Below are positions 52,887-61,298 of a DNA stretch of 64,000 bases, piece by piece. The notes under the pieces were generated by a model. That model did no database searches and was not told the origin of the DNA. It saw only the letters and a program-made list of their open reading frames with translations. The DNA is from Alkalicoccus luteus (lineage in GTDB: Bacteria; Bacillota; Bacilli; Bacillales; Salisediminibacteriaceae). Positions within the stretch are counted from its first letter, which is position 1. Every line of letters starts with the position of its first letter. Both the position numbers and the translations under genes were made by a program. The stretch lies in NCBI GenBank assembly GCA_052061695.1, contig JBPZEY010000005.1; one strand, written 5' to 3'.

Positions 52887-53988
52887 TTATTGAATACGCG
52901 AGCGCAGGTACGAATCGATGAACTGTGTCAGATCACCATCCATAACGGCCTGCGTGTTGCCTGTTTCCGAATCCGTCCGATGGTCCTTCACCATGTTGTA
53001 CGGATGAAAGACGTAGGAGCGGATCTGGCTGCCCCAGCCAATTTCAGACTGCTCACCGCGTATTTCCTCTGCTTCCGCGCGCTGGCGGTCCAGCTCCTGC
53101 TGGTAAAGCTTCGCTTTCAGCATCTTGATCGCTTTTTCCCGGTTTTTGATCTGCGATCGCTCGGACTGACAGCTTACGACCGTATTCGTCGGAATATGCG
53201 TCATCCGCACGGCAGAATCTGTCGTGTTAACGTGCTGTCCGCCGGCACCGCTGGATCGGAAGGTGTCCACGCGAATATCCTCCGGCGAGAGGTCAATTTC
53301 TACATTGTCATCAAGCTCCGGCATAATATCACACGAGACGAACGACGTATGACGCCTGCCGGAAGAATCAAATGGGGATATACGCACCAGCCGGTGCACA
53401 CCTTTCTCTGCCTTCAGGTAGCCAAAAGCGTTATGCCCTTTAATAAGAAGCGTCACACTTTTGACGCCAGCCTCATCACCCGGCAGATAGTCGAGCGTTT
53501 CCACCTGAAAGCCCTGCGCTTCGGCCCAGCGGGTATACATGCGAAGCAGCATAGAGGCCCAGTCCTGGGATTCTGTTCCACCGGCACCGGGATGCAGTTC
53601 AAGAATTGCATTGTTGGCATCATGAGGTTCGGATAATAGCAGCTGCAGCTCAAACTTCTGCAGGTCACGCTCCACTGCTTTCACGTCCTCCACAAGCTCC
53701 GCTTTTAATTCTTCATCGTTTTCTTCTTTAACGAGCTCGTACGATACGTCCATGTTATCCAGCTTTTCTTCCAAATTGCGGTACGTTTCTGTCATAGCTT
53801 TCAACGCATTGTTTTCTGCAATCACTTTCTGTGCTTCGTCCTGATTGTCCCAGAAAGACGGATCGGCCATGCGTTCTTCCAGTTCTGCTACGCGGGTCTC
53901 CTTTTCATCGAGGTCAAAGAGACCCCCTGAAGTCCGCCAGCGTACCGGCCATATTTTCAAGCTTCTGTCTGATTTCTGCCATTTCCAT
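52887..53988 (-). CDS. prfB: Peptide chain release factor 2, with programmed +1 frameshift
   Basis: 366 aa RF2 made from two frames. ATG at 53988 (GGAG upstream) reads MEMAEIRQKLENMAGTLADF-RGSL up to CTT at 53919-53917, then in-frame TGA at 53916-53914. The shift site is AGG GGG TCT CTT TGA C: an internal Shine-Dalgarno-like AGGGGG six bases before CTT-TGA-C, the classic RF2 autoregulatory site. After +1 shift it continues DLDEKETRVAEL. GGQ motif in SGAGGQHVN, and SPF in RISPFDSS, recognise UGA/UAA. Low RF2 raises shifting. Confidence 0.97.
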
Positions 53989-54041
53989 CGTATATCACTC
54001 CATTAATTATTCCCGTCACGGCGAAAGCCGGCGGGGGCCGG

Positions 54042-56582
54042 CTATTCTTCTTTTCCGTGGCAATTTTTATACTTTTTACCGGATCCGCAAGGGCAAGGAT
54101 CGTTGCGTCCGACCGTTTCCCCTTTTACATACGGCTGGGTTTTCCCCTGCTCCTGCTGCTGTTGCTGTTGCTGCTGCTCACCCGGCGTACGGTGAACGGC
54201 CTTTCCTTCGGCAACCTGCTGACGCTGGAGGTTCGATTGAATCTGGGCTTTCATGATATAGCGGGATACTTCTTCTTCAATAGAAGCAACCATTGTCTCA
54301 AACATTTCAAACCCTTCAAACTTATACTCCCGCAGCGGATCGTTCTGTGCATAGGCACGCAGATGGATCCCTTGGCGCAGCTGATCCATCTGGTCAATGT
54401 GCGCCGTCCACTTCTGGTCGACGGTGCGAAGCAGGATAACCCGCTCGAATTCACGCATCTGCTCCGGCGTAAACTCTTCTTCACGTGCATCATAATCCTT
54501 CTGCACCCGCTCTACAATCAGCTCGGTCATCTCTTCCGGATCAAGATTTTTCAACTCATCTTCCGAAACTTCCGAAGAAGCAAACACAGTCATGTTCATA
54601 TACTCTGCTAAACCGGCCAGATTCCAGTCTTCCGGAACCTCTTCTTCCGGCGTGTATGAATGGACAACACGTTCGACGGTATTGTGAAGCATATCCTCCA
54701 CGACCGGACGGAGGTTGTCGGAGTCGAGCACTTCATTACGCTGCTCATAAATGACGTCACGCTGCTCACGCATAACATCGTCATACTGCAGCAGCTGCTT
54801 CCGAGCATCGAAGTTGTTTCCTTCCACGCGCTTCTGCGCCTGCTCAACGGCTTTCGTAATGATCTTGCTCTCAATCGGCTGGTCTTCTTCCATTCCGAGC
54901 CGTTCCATCATTTTACTCATATTTTCAGAGCCGAAACGGCGCATAAGCGGATCTTCAAGCGACAAGAAGAACAGTGACATACCCGGGTCTCCCTGACGGC
55001 CTGCTCGTCCTCGCAGCTGGTTGTCAATCCGGCGGGACTCGTGCCGCTCTGTCCCGAGAACGAACAAACCGCCGAGATCGGATACGCCCTGACCGAGCTT
55101 GATGTCAGTACCGCGCCCTGCCATGTTGGTCGCGATGGTGACCGCGTGCTTCTGCCCTGCGTTTTCAATGATCTCCGCTTCACGAGCGTGGTTCTTCGCG
55201 TTCAGCACGTTATGCGGAATTCGCTTTTTCTTCAAGAGCTGGGAGATCAGCTCCGAATTGTCAACGCTGACAGTACCAACGAGCACAGGCTGTCCGGCCT
55301 TATAAAGCTCTTCGATTTTTTCCACAATTGCACGCTGCTTGCTCGCAAGCGATTTGTAAATTAAGTCAGATTTATCGATCCGTACGATATCTTTATTCGT
55401 CGGCACTGCGTACACATTCATGTTATAAATGTTCTGGAATTCCTCTTCCTCTGTTTTCGCTGTACCGGTCATCCCGGAAAGCTTCTTATACATACGGAAG
55501 TAGTTCTGGAACGTAATCGACGCCATCGTCATGCTTTCGCGCTTGATTTTGACGCCTTCCTTCGCTTCAATCGCCTGATGCAATCCGTCGCTGAATCGGC
55601 GGCCCTTCATCAAACGCCCTGTAAACTGGTCAACGATCGCAACCTGGTCATCCTCTACAACGTAGTCCTCATCGCGGATCATCACTTTGTGAGCTTTCAG
55701 CGCCTGATTGATGTGATGGTTCAGCTGCACGTGATCGGAATCAAACAGATTGTCGATGTTAAAGATTCGTTCTGCCTTTGCGACACCGTTCTCCGTCAGC
55801 TGGACAGACTTCGTTTTCTCATCGAGCGTGAAATCATCATCAAGTTTAAGCATTTTCACGAACTGGTTCGCCGTGCTGTAAAGCTCTGACGTCCGGTTAG
55901 CAGCACCGGAAATAATGAGCGGGGTCCTCGCTTCGTCGATCAGAATCGAGTCAACCTCATCGACGATTGCAAAATGCAGGTCGCGCTGCACCATGTCTCT
56001 CTTGTAGGTCACCATGTTATCTCGCAGGTAATCAAAGCCGAATTCGTTGTTTGTGCCGTACGTGACGTCTGCTGCGTAGGCTTCACGCTTCTCTTCCTTC
56101 GTCATGCCGGACGCGTTCAAGCCGACTGTCAGCCCGAGATAGTTATACAGCTTGCCCATTTCTTCTGCGTCACGACGGGCGAGGTAGTCGTTGACCGTGA
56201 CAACGTGAACGCCTTTTTCCGAGAGCGCGTTCAAATAAACCGGGAGTGTTGCGACAAGAGTTTTCCCTTCCCCGGTTTTCATCTCTGAAATATCGCCGCG
56301 GTGGAGTACGATCCCCCCGATCAGCTGCACGCGGAAATGCGTCATGCCGAACACTCGCGTCGACGCTTCGCGTACGACCGCAAATGCTTCCGGCAGAAGG
56401 TCGTCGATCGTTTCGCCATCTGCCAGGCGCTTTTTAAATTCAACCGTTTTTCCTCGCAGCTCATTCTCGCTCAGCTGCTTTATTTTTTCTCCGTATTCGT
56501 CAATCTCGGCTACAAGCTTATCCAGCTTTTTCAGATGGCGGGCATCTGAGTCACCGATCACTTTTTTGAGTAATCCAATCAT
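54042..56582 (-). CDS. secA: Preprotein translocase ATPase SecA
   Basis: 846 aa motor of Sec export. Walker A MKTGEGKTLVA near residue 100, DEVDSILIDEARTPL (DEAD-like), helicase domain 2 NMAGRGTDIKLG, and the C-terminal zinc tail CPCGSGKKYKNCH. A stretch of eight Gln lies in the linker just before the tail. ATG at 56582 has GGGAG 9 nt upstream. It pairs with SecG encoded at 4.7 kb. prfB follows by about 50 bp. Confidence 0.98.
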   Translation of the reverse strand: MIGLLKKVIGDSDARHLKKLDKLVAEIDEYGEKIKQLSENELRGKTVEFKKRLADGETIDDLLPEAFAVVREASTRVFGMTHFRVQLIGGIVLHRGDISEMKTGEGKTLVATLPVYLNALSEKGVHVVTVNDYLARRDAEEMGKLYNYLGLTVGLNASGMTKEEKREAYAADVTYGTNNEFGFDYLRDNMVTYKRDMVQRDLHFAIVDEVDSILIDEARTPLIISGAANRTSELYSTANQFVKMLKLDDDFTLDEKTKSVQLTENGVAKAERIFNIDNLFDSDHVQLNHHINQALKAHKVMIRDEDYVVEDDQVAIVDQFTGRLMKGRRFSDGLHQAIEAKEGVKIKRESMTMASITFQNYFRMYKKLSGMTGTAKTEEEEFQNIYNMNVYAVPTNKDIVRIDKSDLIYKSLASKQRAIVEKIEELYKAGQPVLVGTVSVDNSELISQLLKKKRIPHNVLNAKNHAREAEIIENAGQKHAVTIATNMAGRGTDIKLGQGVSDLGGLFVLGTERHESRRIDNQLRGRAGRQGDPGMSLFFLSLEDPLMRRFGSENMSKMMERLGMEEDQPIESKIITKAVEQAQKRVEGNNFDARKQLLQYDDVMREQRDVIYEQRNEVLDSDNLRPVVEDMLHNTVERVVHSYTPEEEVPEDWNLAGLAEYMNMTVFASSEVSEDELKNLDPEEMTELIVERVQKDYDAREEEFTPEQMREFERVILLRTVDQKWTAHIDQMDQLRQGIHLRAYAQNDPLREYKFEGFEMFETMVASIEEEVSRYIMKAQIQSNLQRQQVAEGKAVHRTPGEQQQQQQQQEQGKTQPYVKGETVGRNDPCPCGSGKKYKNCHGKEE

Positions 56583-56666
56583 CGGGCATTGCTCCCTTTC
56601 TGCTAAATTCCTTCCCTGCACAAAAAAGCCGTGCCGGGCAGGATCCGCTGTTACACGCTGCTATTC

Positions 56667-56695
56667 ATTTTATCAGGTTGCTGATAAGCTTACAA
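56667..56695 (-). promoter_or_regulatory. secA promoter with internal inverted repeat
   Basis: Minus strand: -35 TTGTAA (56690-56695), 17-bp spacer, -10 TAAAAT (56667-56672). Between them lies a perfect inverted repeat TTATCAG-GTTG-CTGATAA (56670-56687). Confidence 0.6.
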
Positions 56696-56725
56696 GGAGC
56701 GGCAGGATGCGGAAGAAGCTGCAGG

Positions 56726-56755
56726 TTGATCCCTGAAAACGGATACGACTATAAT
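56726..56755 (+). promoter_or_regulatory. sigma-A promoter of glcT
   Basis: -35 TTGATC (56726-56731), 18-bp spacer, -10 TATAAT (56750-56755), divergent from the secA promoter 30 bp away. Confidence 0.65.
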
Positions 56756-56806
56756 AGGAACACTAACGTCACAGCGATATACCTTTAGAAGGAAGGAGGG
56801 CTCCTG

Positions 56807-57655
56807 GTGCTTGCGGTAAAAAAAGTGCTGAACAACAATGTCGTCATCGCTACACATCCGGATCATGAGGAGGTTGTGCTGATCGGCAAAGGACTCGGAT
56901 TCGGGCGCAGCCCCGGCGACGAGATCGCCGGCAGTCAGGCAGAAAAATTCTTCGTACTCCGGAACGAAACGGAACGCGAACAGTATAAACAGCTGCTGAC
57001 CTACATCGATGAAGAGTTCGTCGGCTTGATGGAAGAAGAGATTTCGAGGCTTGAAGTCACCTTTTCTTCAAGTTTGAATGAGCATATCCACGTCGGCTTG
57101 ACGGATCACCTGTACTTTGCCGTCAAACGGATTCAGGATGGTCATGGGATCACGAATCCATTTCTAAAAGAGACGGAGCTCGCCTATCCGAAGGAATATC
57201 AGGCGGCGGCTGCCATGGCGGAACGGGTGGGAAACAAGCTTGACGTGCGTCTTCCGGAAGGTGAAATCGGCTTCATTACGCTCCATATTCACAGTGCACT
57301 GACGAACCGTGATTTATCTGCAGTAAACCGCCATACGCAGCTTGTCAGCGAGCTTGTGCGCCGGATCGAAACGTTTCTCGGCTTTGAGCTTGACCGCCGG
57401 GATGTCAATTACCTGCGCCTCGTCCGACATTTGCATCATGCGATCGAACGAGTGGAAGCGGAAACGTATACAGAAAATCAGGATCCATTGTTAAACGTGT
57501 TGCAATCGGAGTATCCGCTCTGCTATAATTTGAGCTGGAAACTGATGAAAGTGATGCAGCAGCGCCTGAATAAACACGTACCGGATGCAGAAGCCGTCTA
57601 TCTGACGCTTCACATTCAGCGGATATCCGGCGCCCAATCCAATTCCATACGCTGA
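56807..57655 (+). CDS. glcT: PTS-dependent transcription antiterminator GlcT
   Basis: 282 aa BglG-family RNA-binding antiterminator. CAT RNA-binding domain 1-60 (VKKVLNNNVVIAT...VLIGKGLGFGR), then PRD1 (about 70-170, His in LNEHIHVGLTDH) and PRD2 (about 175-280, His in RHLHHAIERV and LTLHIQR). With glucose present it is active and binds the RAT in front of ptsG; PtsG phosphorylates and inactivates it without glucose. GTG start after GGAGGG. The RAT lies directly downstream. Confidence 0.95.
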   Translation: MLAVKKVLNNNVVIATHPDHEEVVLIGKGLGFGRSPGDEIAGSQAEKFFVLRNETEREQYKQLLTYIDEEFVGLMEEEISRLEVTFSSSLNEHIHVGLTDHLYFAVKRIQDGHGITNPFLKETELAYPKEYQAAAAMAERVGNKLDVRLPEGEIGFITLHIHSALTNRDLSAVNRHTQLVSELVRRIETFLGFELDRRDVNYLRLVRHLHHAIERVEAETYTENQDPLLNVLQSEYPLCYNLSWKLMKVMQQRLNKHVPDAEAVYLTLHIQRISGAQSNSIR

Positions 57656-57666
57656 TCGGCTTTTTC

Positions 57667-57697
57667 CGTGTTACTGGTGATGCAGGCATGAGAGAAA
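57667..57697 (+). promoter_or_regulatory. RAT (ribonucleic antiterminator) of ptsG
   Basis: The segment contains GTGTTACTG followed by GCAGGCATGAG, the conserved halves of BglG/GlcT target RNAs (TGTTACTG...GCAGGCA). It overlaps the 5' arm of the terminator, so the two structures are mutually exclusive. Confidence 0.88.
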
Positions 57698-57774
57698 AGG
57701 ACGACTGAAACACTTCGGCAGGGGAGGACTATCTTCTGACGGAGGTTCGGTTCCTTTTTTCTCATGCCTTTTTT
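57685..57774 (+). terminator. GlcT-controlled terminator in the ptsG leader
   Basis: Arms GGCATGAGAGAAAAGG (57685-57700) and CCTTTTTTCTCATGCC (57753-57768) pair along 16 bp with one G-T or mismatch, followed by TTTTTT (57769-57774). The first arm overlaps the RAT, giving the on/off switch for ptsG. Confidence 0.92.
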
Positions 57775-57828
57775 GCGTTCAGCTGTCTGCTTTCTCAGTT
57801 CATTATTCTTTTTAGGAGGTTTCCTGCT

Positions 57829-59856
57829 ATGTTTAAACGTTTTTTTGGACAGCTGCAGCGGATCGGTAAATCGCTCATGCTGCCCGTTGCGATTCTTCCG
57901 GCAGCAGGTCTGCTGCTGGCGTTCGGTAACGCGATGCGCAACCCGAACATGATCAATCTGATGCCGTTTTTAGAGAGCGACTTCTTCATCAGTCTCGCAA
58001 CGATGATGGAAAACGCCGGCGGTATCGTATTTGATAACCTTGCGTTAATCTTTGCACTCGGTGTCGCCGTCGGTCTCGCCAATGGGGCCGGTGTTGCCGC
58101 ACTCGCAGCTCTCGTCGGCTTCCTCGTGATGAACGTGACGATGGGGGTTATGGGCGGGTTGACTGTTGAAGGCGTTCTTCAGTCCGAAGACCCGGCGCAT
58201 GCGCTCGTCCTCGGCATTCCGACGCTGCAGACCGGGGTGTTCGGCGGGATCATTATGGGGGCACTCGCTGCCTGGGCATATAACCGCTATTACACGATCG
58301 AACTGCCTGCATTTCTCGGCTTTTTTGCCGGTAAACGCTTCGTTCCAATCGTAACCGCGTTTGCGTCATTCTTTGTCGGGATCGCCCTGTTCTTTATTTG
58401 GCCGCCGATTCAGGAAGGCATGAACTCGGCGTCCCAGTTCTTAATGGAAGAAGCCATGACCGTTGCCGTCTTTTTCTTCGGCTTCATTAAGCGTCTCCTG
58501 ATTCCGTTCGGTCTGCACCACATTTTCCATGCGCCGTTCTGGTTTGAATTCGGGCAGTATACGAACGCCGCAGGCAACGTTGTCCGCGGTGACATGAACA
58601 TTTTCTTCGCCCAGCTCCAGGATCAAACGGAGCTGACTGCTGGACACTTTATGGCCGGTGAATTTCCGATCATGATGTTCGGACTGCCTGCTGCAGCACT
58701 TGCGATGTATCATCAGGCACGTCCGGAAAACAAAAAAGTCGTCGGCGGTCTGCTTGGTTCCGCAGCCCTGACTTCCTTCTTAACCGGAATCACGGAGCCG
58801 ATTGAATTTTCGTTCCTGTTCCTCAGCCCGCTTCTCTTCTTTATTCACGCGGTGCTCGACGGGATATCATTTGTGATTCTTTACTGGCTGAATATAAACA
58901 TGGGCTACACCTTCTCCGGAGGTGCGATCGACTTCTTCCTGTTCGGGGTTGTGCCGGGACGTGAACCTTGGTGGATCGTCATTATCGTCGGCCTCGTGTT
59001 TGCTGTCATCTATTACTTCCTGTTCACTTTCATGATCAAGAAGTTCAACCTGATGACACCTGGCCGCGAAAAGAATGTGGATAATGGCGACACGCAAAAG
59101 TCCGGTTCGGTCAGTGAACTGCCTTATTCCGTGTTGAAGGCTTTTGGCGGTAAAGAAAATCTTTCCCACCTGGACGCCTGCATCACCCGTCTGCGGATCA
59201 CCGTAAAAGACGTCGATCAGGTAGATAAAAATGAACTTAAAAACCTTGGCGCGTCAGGGGTCATGCAGGTTGATAAAAATATTCAGGCGATCTTCGGCCC
59301 GCGTTCGGAAACAATTAAGAGTCAGATGGAAGATATCATCAGCGGCAAAACGCCTGCTGAACCGGAAACGGCTCCGGAAGCCTCAAGCGGTCCTGTTCTT
59401 TCGAGTGCCGCCGTTGCGCTGCCGCTGAACGGCGAGCTGAAAAAGCTCGAAGAAGTGCCGGATGACATGTTCGCTGAAAAAATGATGGGCGACGGGTTTG
59501 CAATCGAGCCATCTGACGGTACGGTGGTCTCCCCTGTTGACGGGAAAGTCGTACAGCTCTTCCATACGAAGCACGCTGTCGGCCTTGAAGCTGAGGATGG
59601 CACAGAAATTCTCATTCATATTGGAATCGACACGGTCAATATGAAAGGAGAGGGCTTTGAAGCTTTCGTGGAGCAGGGCGATACGGTCCGCGTCGGCGAC
59701 GAGCTGATCCGCTTTGATCTGGAGAAAGTAAGAAAAGAAGCAAAAGCATCGATCACTCCTGTTATTTTTACGAACTTAAGCGACAAGCAGCATATTGCGA
59801 TTCTGCGGGAAGGCACGGTTCGCCGTGGAGACACCGACGCCGTTCGAATTGACTGA
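57829..59856 (+). CDS. ptsG: PTS glucose transporter subunit IICBA
   Basis: 675 aa, domain order C-B-A. IIC membrane part about 1-405 with ten or so helices; IIB phospho-Cys in LSHLDACITRLRI; an Ala/Pro/Glu-rich linker; IIA (about 530-675) with VSPVDGKVVQLF and phospho-His in ILIHIGIDTV. It imports and phosphorylates glucose. Expression is governed by the RAT/terminator switch upstream. ptsH and ptsI, which follow in B. subtilis, do not follow here. Confidence 0.97.
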   Translation: MFKRFFGQLQRIGKSLMLPVAILPAAGLLLAFGNAMRNPNMINLMPFLESDFFISLATMMENAGGIVFDNLALIFALGVAVGLANGAGVAALAALVGFLVMNVTMGVMGGLTVEGVLQSEDPAHALVLGIPTLQTGVFGGIIMGALAAWAYNRYYTIELPAFLGFFAGKRFVPIVTAFASFFVGIALFFIWPPIQEGMNSASQFLMEEAMTVAVFFFGFIKRLLIPFGLHHIFHAPFWFEFGQYTNAAGNVVRGDMNIFFAQLQDQTELTAGHFMAGEFPIMMFGLPAAALAMYHQARPENKKVVGGLLGSAALTSFLTGITEPIEFSFLFLSPLLFFIHAVLDGISFVILYWLNINMGYTFSGGAIDFFLFGVVPGREPWWIVIIVGLVFAVIYYFLFTFMIKKFNLMTPGREKNVDNGDTQKSGSVSELPYSVLKAFGGKENLSHLDACITRLRITVKDVDQVDKNELKNLGASGVMQVDKNIQAIFGPRSETIKSQMEDIISGKTPAEPETAPEASSGPVLSSAAVALPLNGELKKLEEVPDDMFAEKMMGDGFAIEPSDGTVVSPVDGKVVQLFHTKHAVGLEAEDGTEILIHIGIDTVNMKGEGFEAFVEQGDTVRVGDELIRFDLEKVRKEAKASITPVIFTNLSDKQHIAILREGTVRRGDTDAVRID

Positions 59857-59876
59857 TCAGAAGCATCCGCTGCTGG

Positions 59877-59907
59877 AAAAAACCGGCGATTCCAAACGAA
59901 TTGCCGG
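59877..59907 (-). terminator. terminator of hpf (distal)
   Basis: Minus strand: CCGGCAATTC/GAATCGCCGG stem with one mismatch, then TTTTTT. Confidence 0.75.
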
Positions 59908-59937
59908 CACGCTCCATCATATCGGTTCTAAATGTAA

Positions 59938-59975
59938 AGAAGCTGCCCCTTAGGAGGCAGCTTCTGCTCGTTTTT
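59938..59975. terminator. shared ptsG/hpf hairpin terminator
   Basis: 10-bp perfect stem AGAAGCTGCC/GGCAGCTTCT with an 8-nt loop, between convergent ptsG and hpf. A T-run follows at 59971-59975 on the plus strand after a 5-nt gap, and a weaker TTTACATTT on the minus strand. Confidence 0.7.
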
Positions 59976-59978
59976 CAA

Positions 59979-60533
59979 TCAAGATTCTGGTTCAATCAGG
60001 CCGTAGCGGCCGTCTCGCCGTTTATACACAACGTTGGTGTCTCCATTAACCGAATTGGAGAAGACAAAGAAGCTGTGCCCGAGCATGTCCATCTGCAGAA
60101 TCGCTTCTTCTGCGTCCATCGGCTTCAGGTCAAAGCGCTTCGTACGAACGATTTCAAAATCGTCGTCCGGGAATTCTTCTTCTGCGAGCGGCTCCAGTTC
60201 ATTTTTAAACATGAACTTCAAGCTGTCATCGCCGTTGCGGTATTTACGGTTTACTTTCGTTTTATGCTTACGAATCTGCCGCTCGAGCTTCTCGATTACG
60301 AGATCGACGGCAGCATACATATCCGCATGCTTTTCTTCTGCCCGAAGGAGGAGCTTCGGCATTGGGATCGTAATTTCCACTTTCTGCTCCTGATTAAGAA
60401 CGCTCATTTTCACGTGTACGTCAGAGGATGGTGTTGTATCGAAATAGCGCTCCAGCTTGCTGACTTTTTTCTCCACGTGGTCTCTCAGCGCATCCGTAAT
60501 CTCCAGGTTCTCGCCACGAATATTAAAATTCAT
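59979..60533 (-). CDS. hpf: Ribosome hibernation promoting factor, long form
   Basis: 184 aa. N-terminal HPF/RaiA domain (about 1-100, NFNIRGENLEITDALRDHVEKKVSKLERYF) binds the 30S decoding region; the C-terminal domain (about 125-180, KRFDLKPMDAEEAILQMDMLGHSFFVFSNS) dimerises ribosomes into 100S particles. The long form is usual in Firmicutes. B. subtilis YvyD/Hpf is under sigma-B and sigma-H; matching motifs occur upstream here. Confidence 0.96.
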   Translation of the reverse strand: MNFNIRGENLEITDALRDHVEKKVSKLERYFDTTPSSDVHVKMSVLNQEQKVEITIPMPKLLLRAEEKHADMYAAVDLVIEKLERQIRKHKTKVNRKYRNGDDSLKFMFKNELEPLAEEEFPDDDFEIVRTKRFDLKPMDAEEAILQMDMLGHSFFVFSNSVNGDTNVVYKRRDGRYGLIEPES

Positions 60534-60566
60534 AAGCTAACAACTCCTTTCGGTTATACGTACATT

Positions 60567-60600
60567 ATTCGCTGTACCCTCGCGCTTCTCCTGCTGAAAC
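60567..60600 (-). promoter_or_regulatory. overlapping sigma-B and sigma-H promoter motifs of hpf
   Basis: Minus strand sigma-B-like: GTTTCA (60595-60600), 15-bp spacer, GGGTAC (60574-60579). Sigma-H-like, interleaved: AGGAGAA (60586-60592) and GAAT (60567-60570) with consensus spacing. Both fit known dual control of yvyD in B. subtilis. Confidence 0.65.
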
Positions 60601-60625
60601 ATTCATTTTCTTCATAAATAATTAA

Positions 60626-60674
60626 CAAAAACCTGCTGGGCGCCGAAGCGGGTCCGCCCTCCTTTCCGCAGGTT
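60626..60674 (-). terminator. second terminator-like hairpin after csp
   Basis: Minus strand: AACCTGC...GCAGGTT with a GC-rich interior (GGGCGGACCCGC, GGCGCCC), ending TTTTTG. It lies between the csp terminator and the hpf promoter. Confidence 0.5.
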
Positions 60675-60682
60675 CATCTGGT

Positions 60683-60717
60683 AAAAAACGCCCCGTCAAA
60701 GAAGCTTTACGGGACGT
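60683..60717 (-). terminator. terminator of csp
   Basis: Minus strand: ACGTCCCGT/ACGGGGCGT stem, 12-nt loop, T-run, 13 bp after the csp stop codon. Confidence 0.85.
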
Positions 60718-60730
60718 CTGCTTATATACG

Positions 60731-60928
60731 TTATTTTTTCACAACGTTGGATGCCTGCGGCCCTCTGGCCCCTTCGACAACGTCGAACTCGACCTCCTGG
60801 CCTTCATCCAGCGATTTGTATCCTTCCTCATCGATGGCCGAATAGTGAACAAACACGTCCTCCGACCCTTCCACTTCAATAAATCCAAATCCTTTTTCGG
60901 CGTTAAACCATTTTACTTTTCCGAGCAT
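60731..60928 (-). CDS. Cold-shock protein
   Basis: 65 aa single cold-shock domain. RNP1 KGFGFIEV and RNP2 VFVHYSAI bind single-stranded RNA/DNA; WFNAEKG precedes RNP1. It acts as an RNA chaperone. Several csp paralogues are usual in Bacillus; which one this is cannot be told. Long leader of about 45-60 nt, monocistronic with terminator. Confidence 0.96.
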   Translation of the reverse strand: MLGKVKWFNAEKGFGFIEVEGSEDVFVHYSAIDEEGYKSLDEGQEVEFDVVEGARGPQASNVVKK

Positions 60929-61298
60929 AGAATGATCCCATTCCCTTCGTAAAAAGTGAGCGGCTGCTCCGTCACCTACAATATATCAACCTCCCTCCGC
61001 TTCGTCAATGCTATTTGTCAGATAATTTCATCATCTTTCGGGAGATGATTTATTTTTTCAGAAAGCGTTATCATTTTTGGTTCTTTAGACTCATTTTTCT
61101 CTCTTTCATTTGTCATATTATTATTTTAGTACGTATTTTGATCCATTATTTTACTTCTGATTCAGTATTCATTATGGTGCGTAAAACGGCATCCCGTATG
61201 CTGTTACATTCCATATGCAAAGGAGGGCAGTCGCAAATCGCAGTTTTCAATCCAGCATCCTAACCTACTACATCAACCAAGTTAAAGGAGCGACTATT
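60929..61298. other. AT-rich intergenic region csp / ssb
   Basis: About 370 bp without a supported gene, more AT-rich than its surroundings between 61020 and 61190. The left part holds the csp promoter; the right part must hold the ssb promoter, with TAAAGGAG just before the ssb ATG. An 82-codon frame (61015-61263) has no ribosome site and reads as low-complexity hydrophobic sequence. No clear ComK box seen. Confidence 0.5.
60980..61008 (-). promoter_or_regulatory. csp promoter
   Basis: Minus strand: -35 TTGACG (61003-61008), 17-bp spacer, -10 TATATT (60980-60985) with an upstream TGA giving an extended -10. Confidence 0.8.

Noticed and set aside
61015..61263. 82-codon hydrophobic frame between csp and ssb
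   Set aside because: TTG start without ribosome site in AT-rich DNA. Its 5' end overlaps the csp promoter (CGTCAA at 61003-61008 lies just before it), and its hydrophobicity follows from T-rich sequence.
61020..61298. ComK box in front of the SsbB-like gene
   Set aside because: AT-rich stretches exist, but no pair of AAAA-N5-TTTT boxes with accepted spacing could be found.
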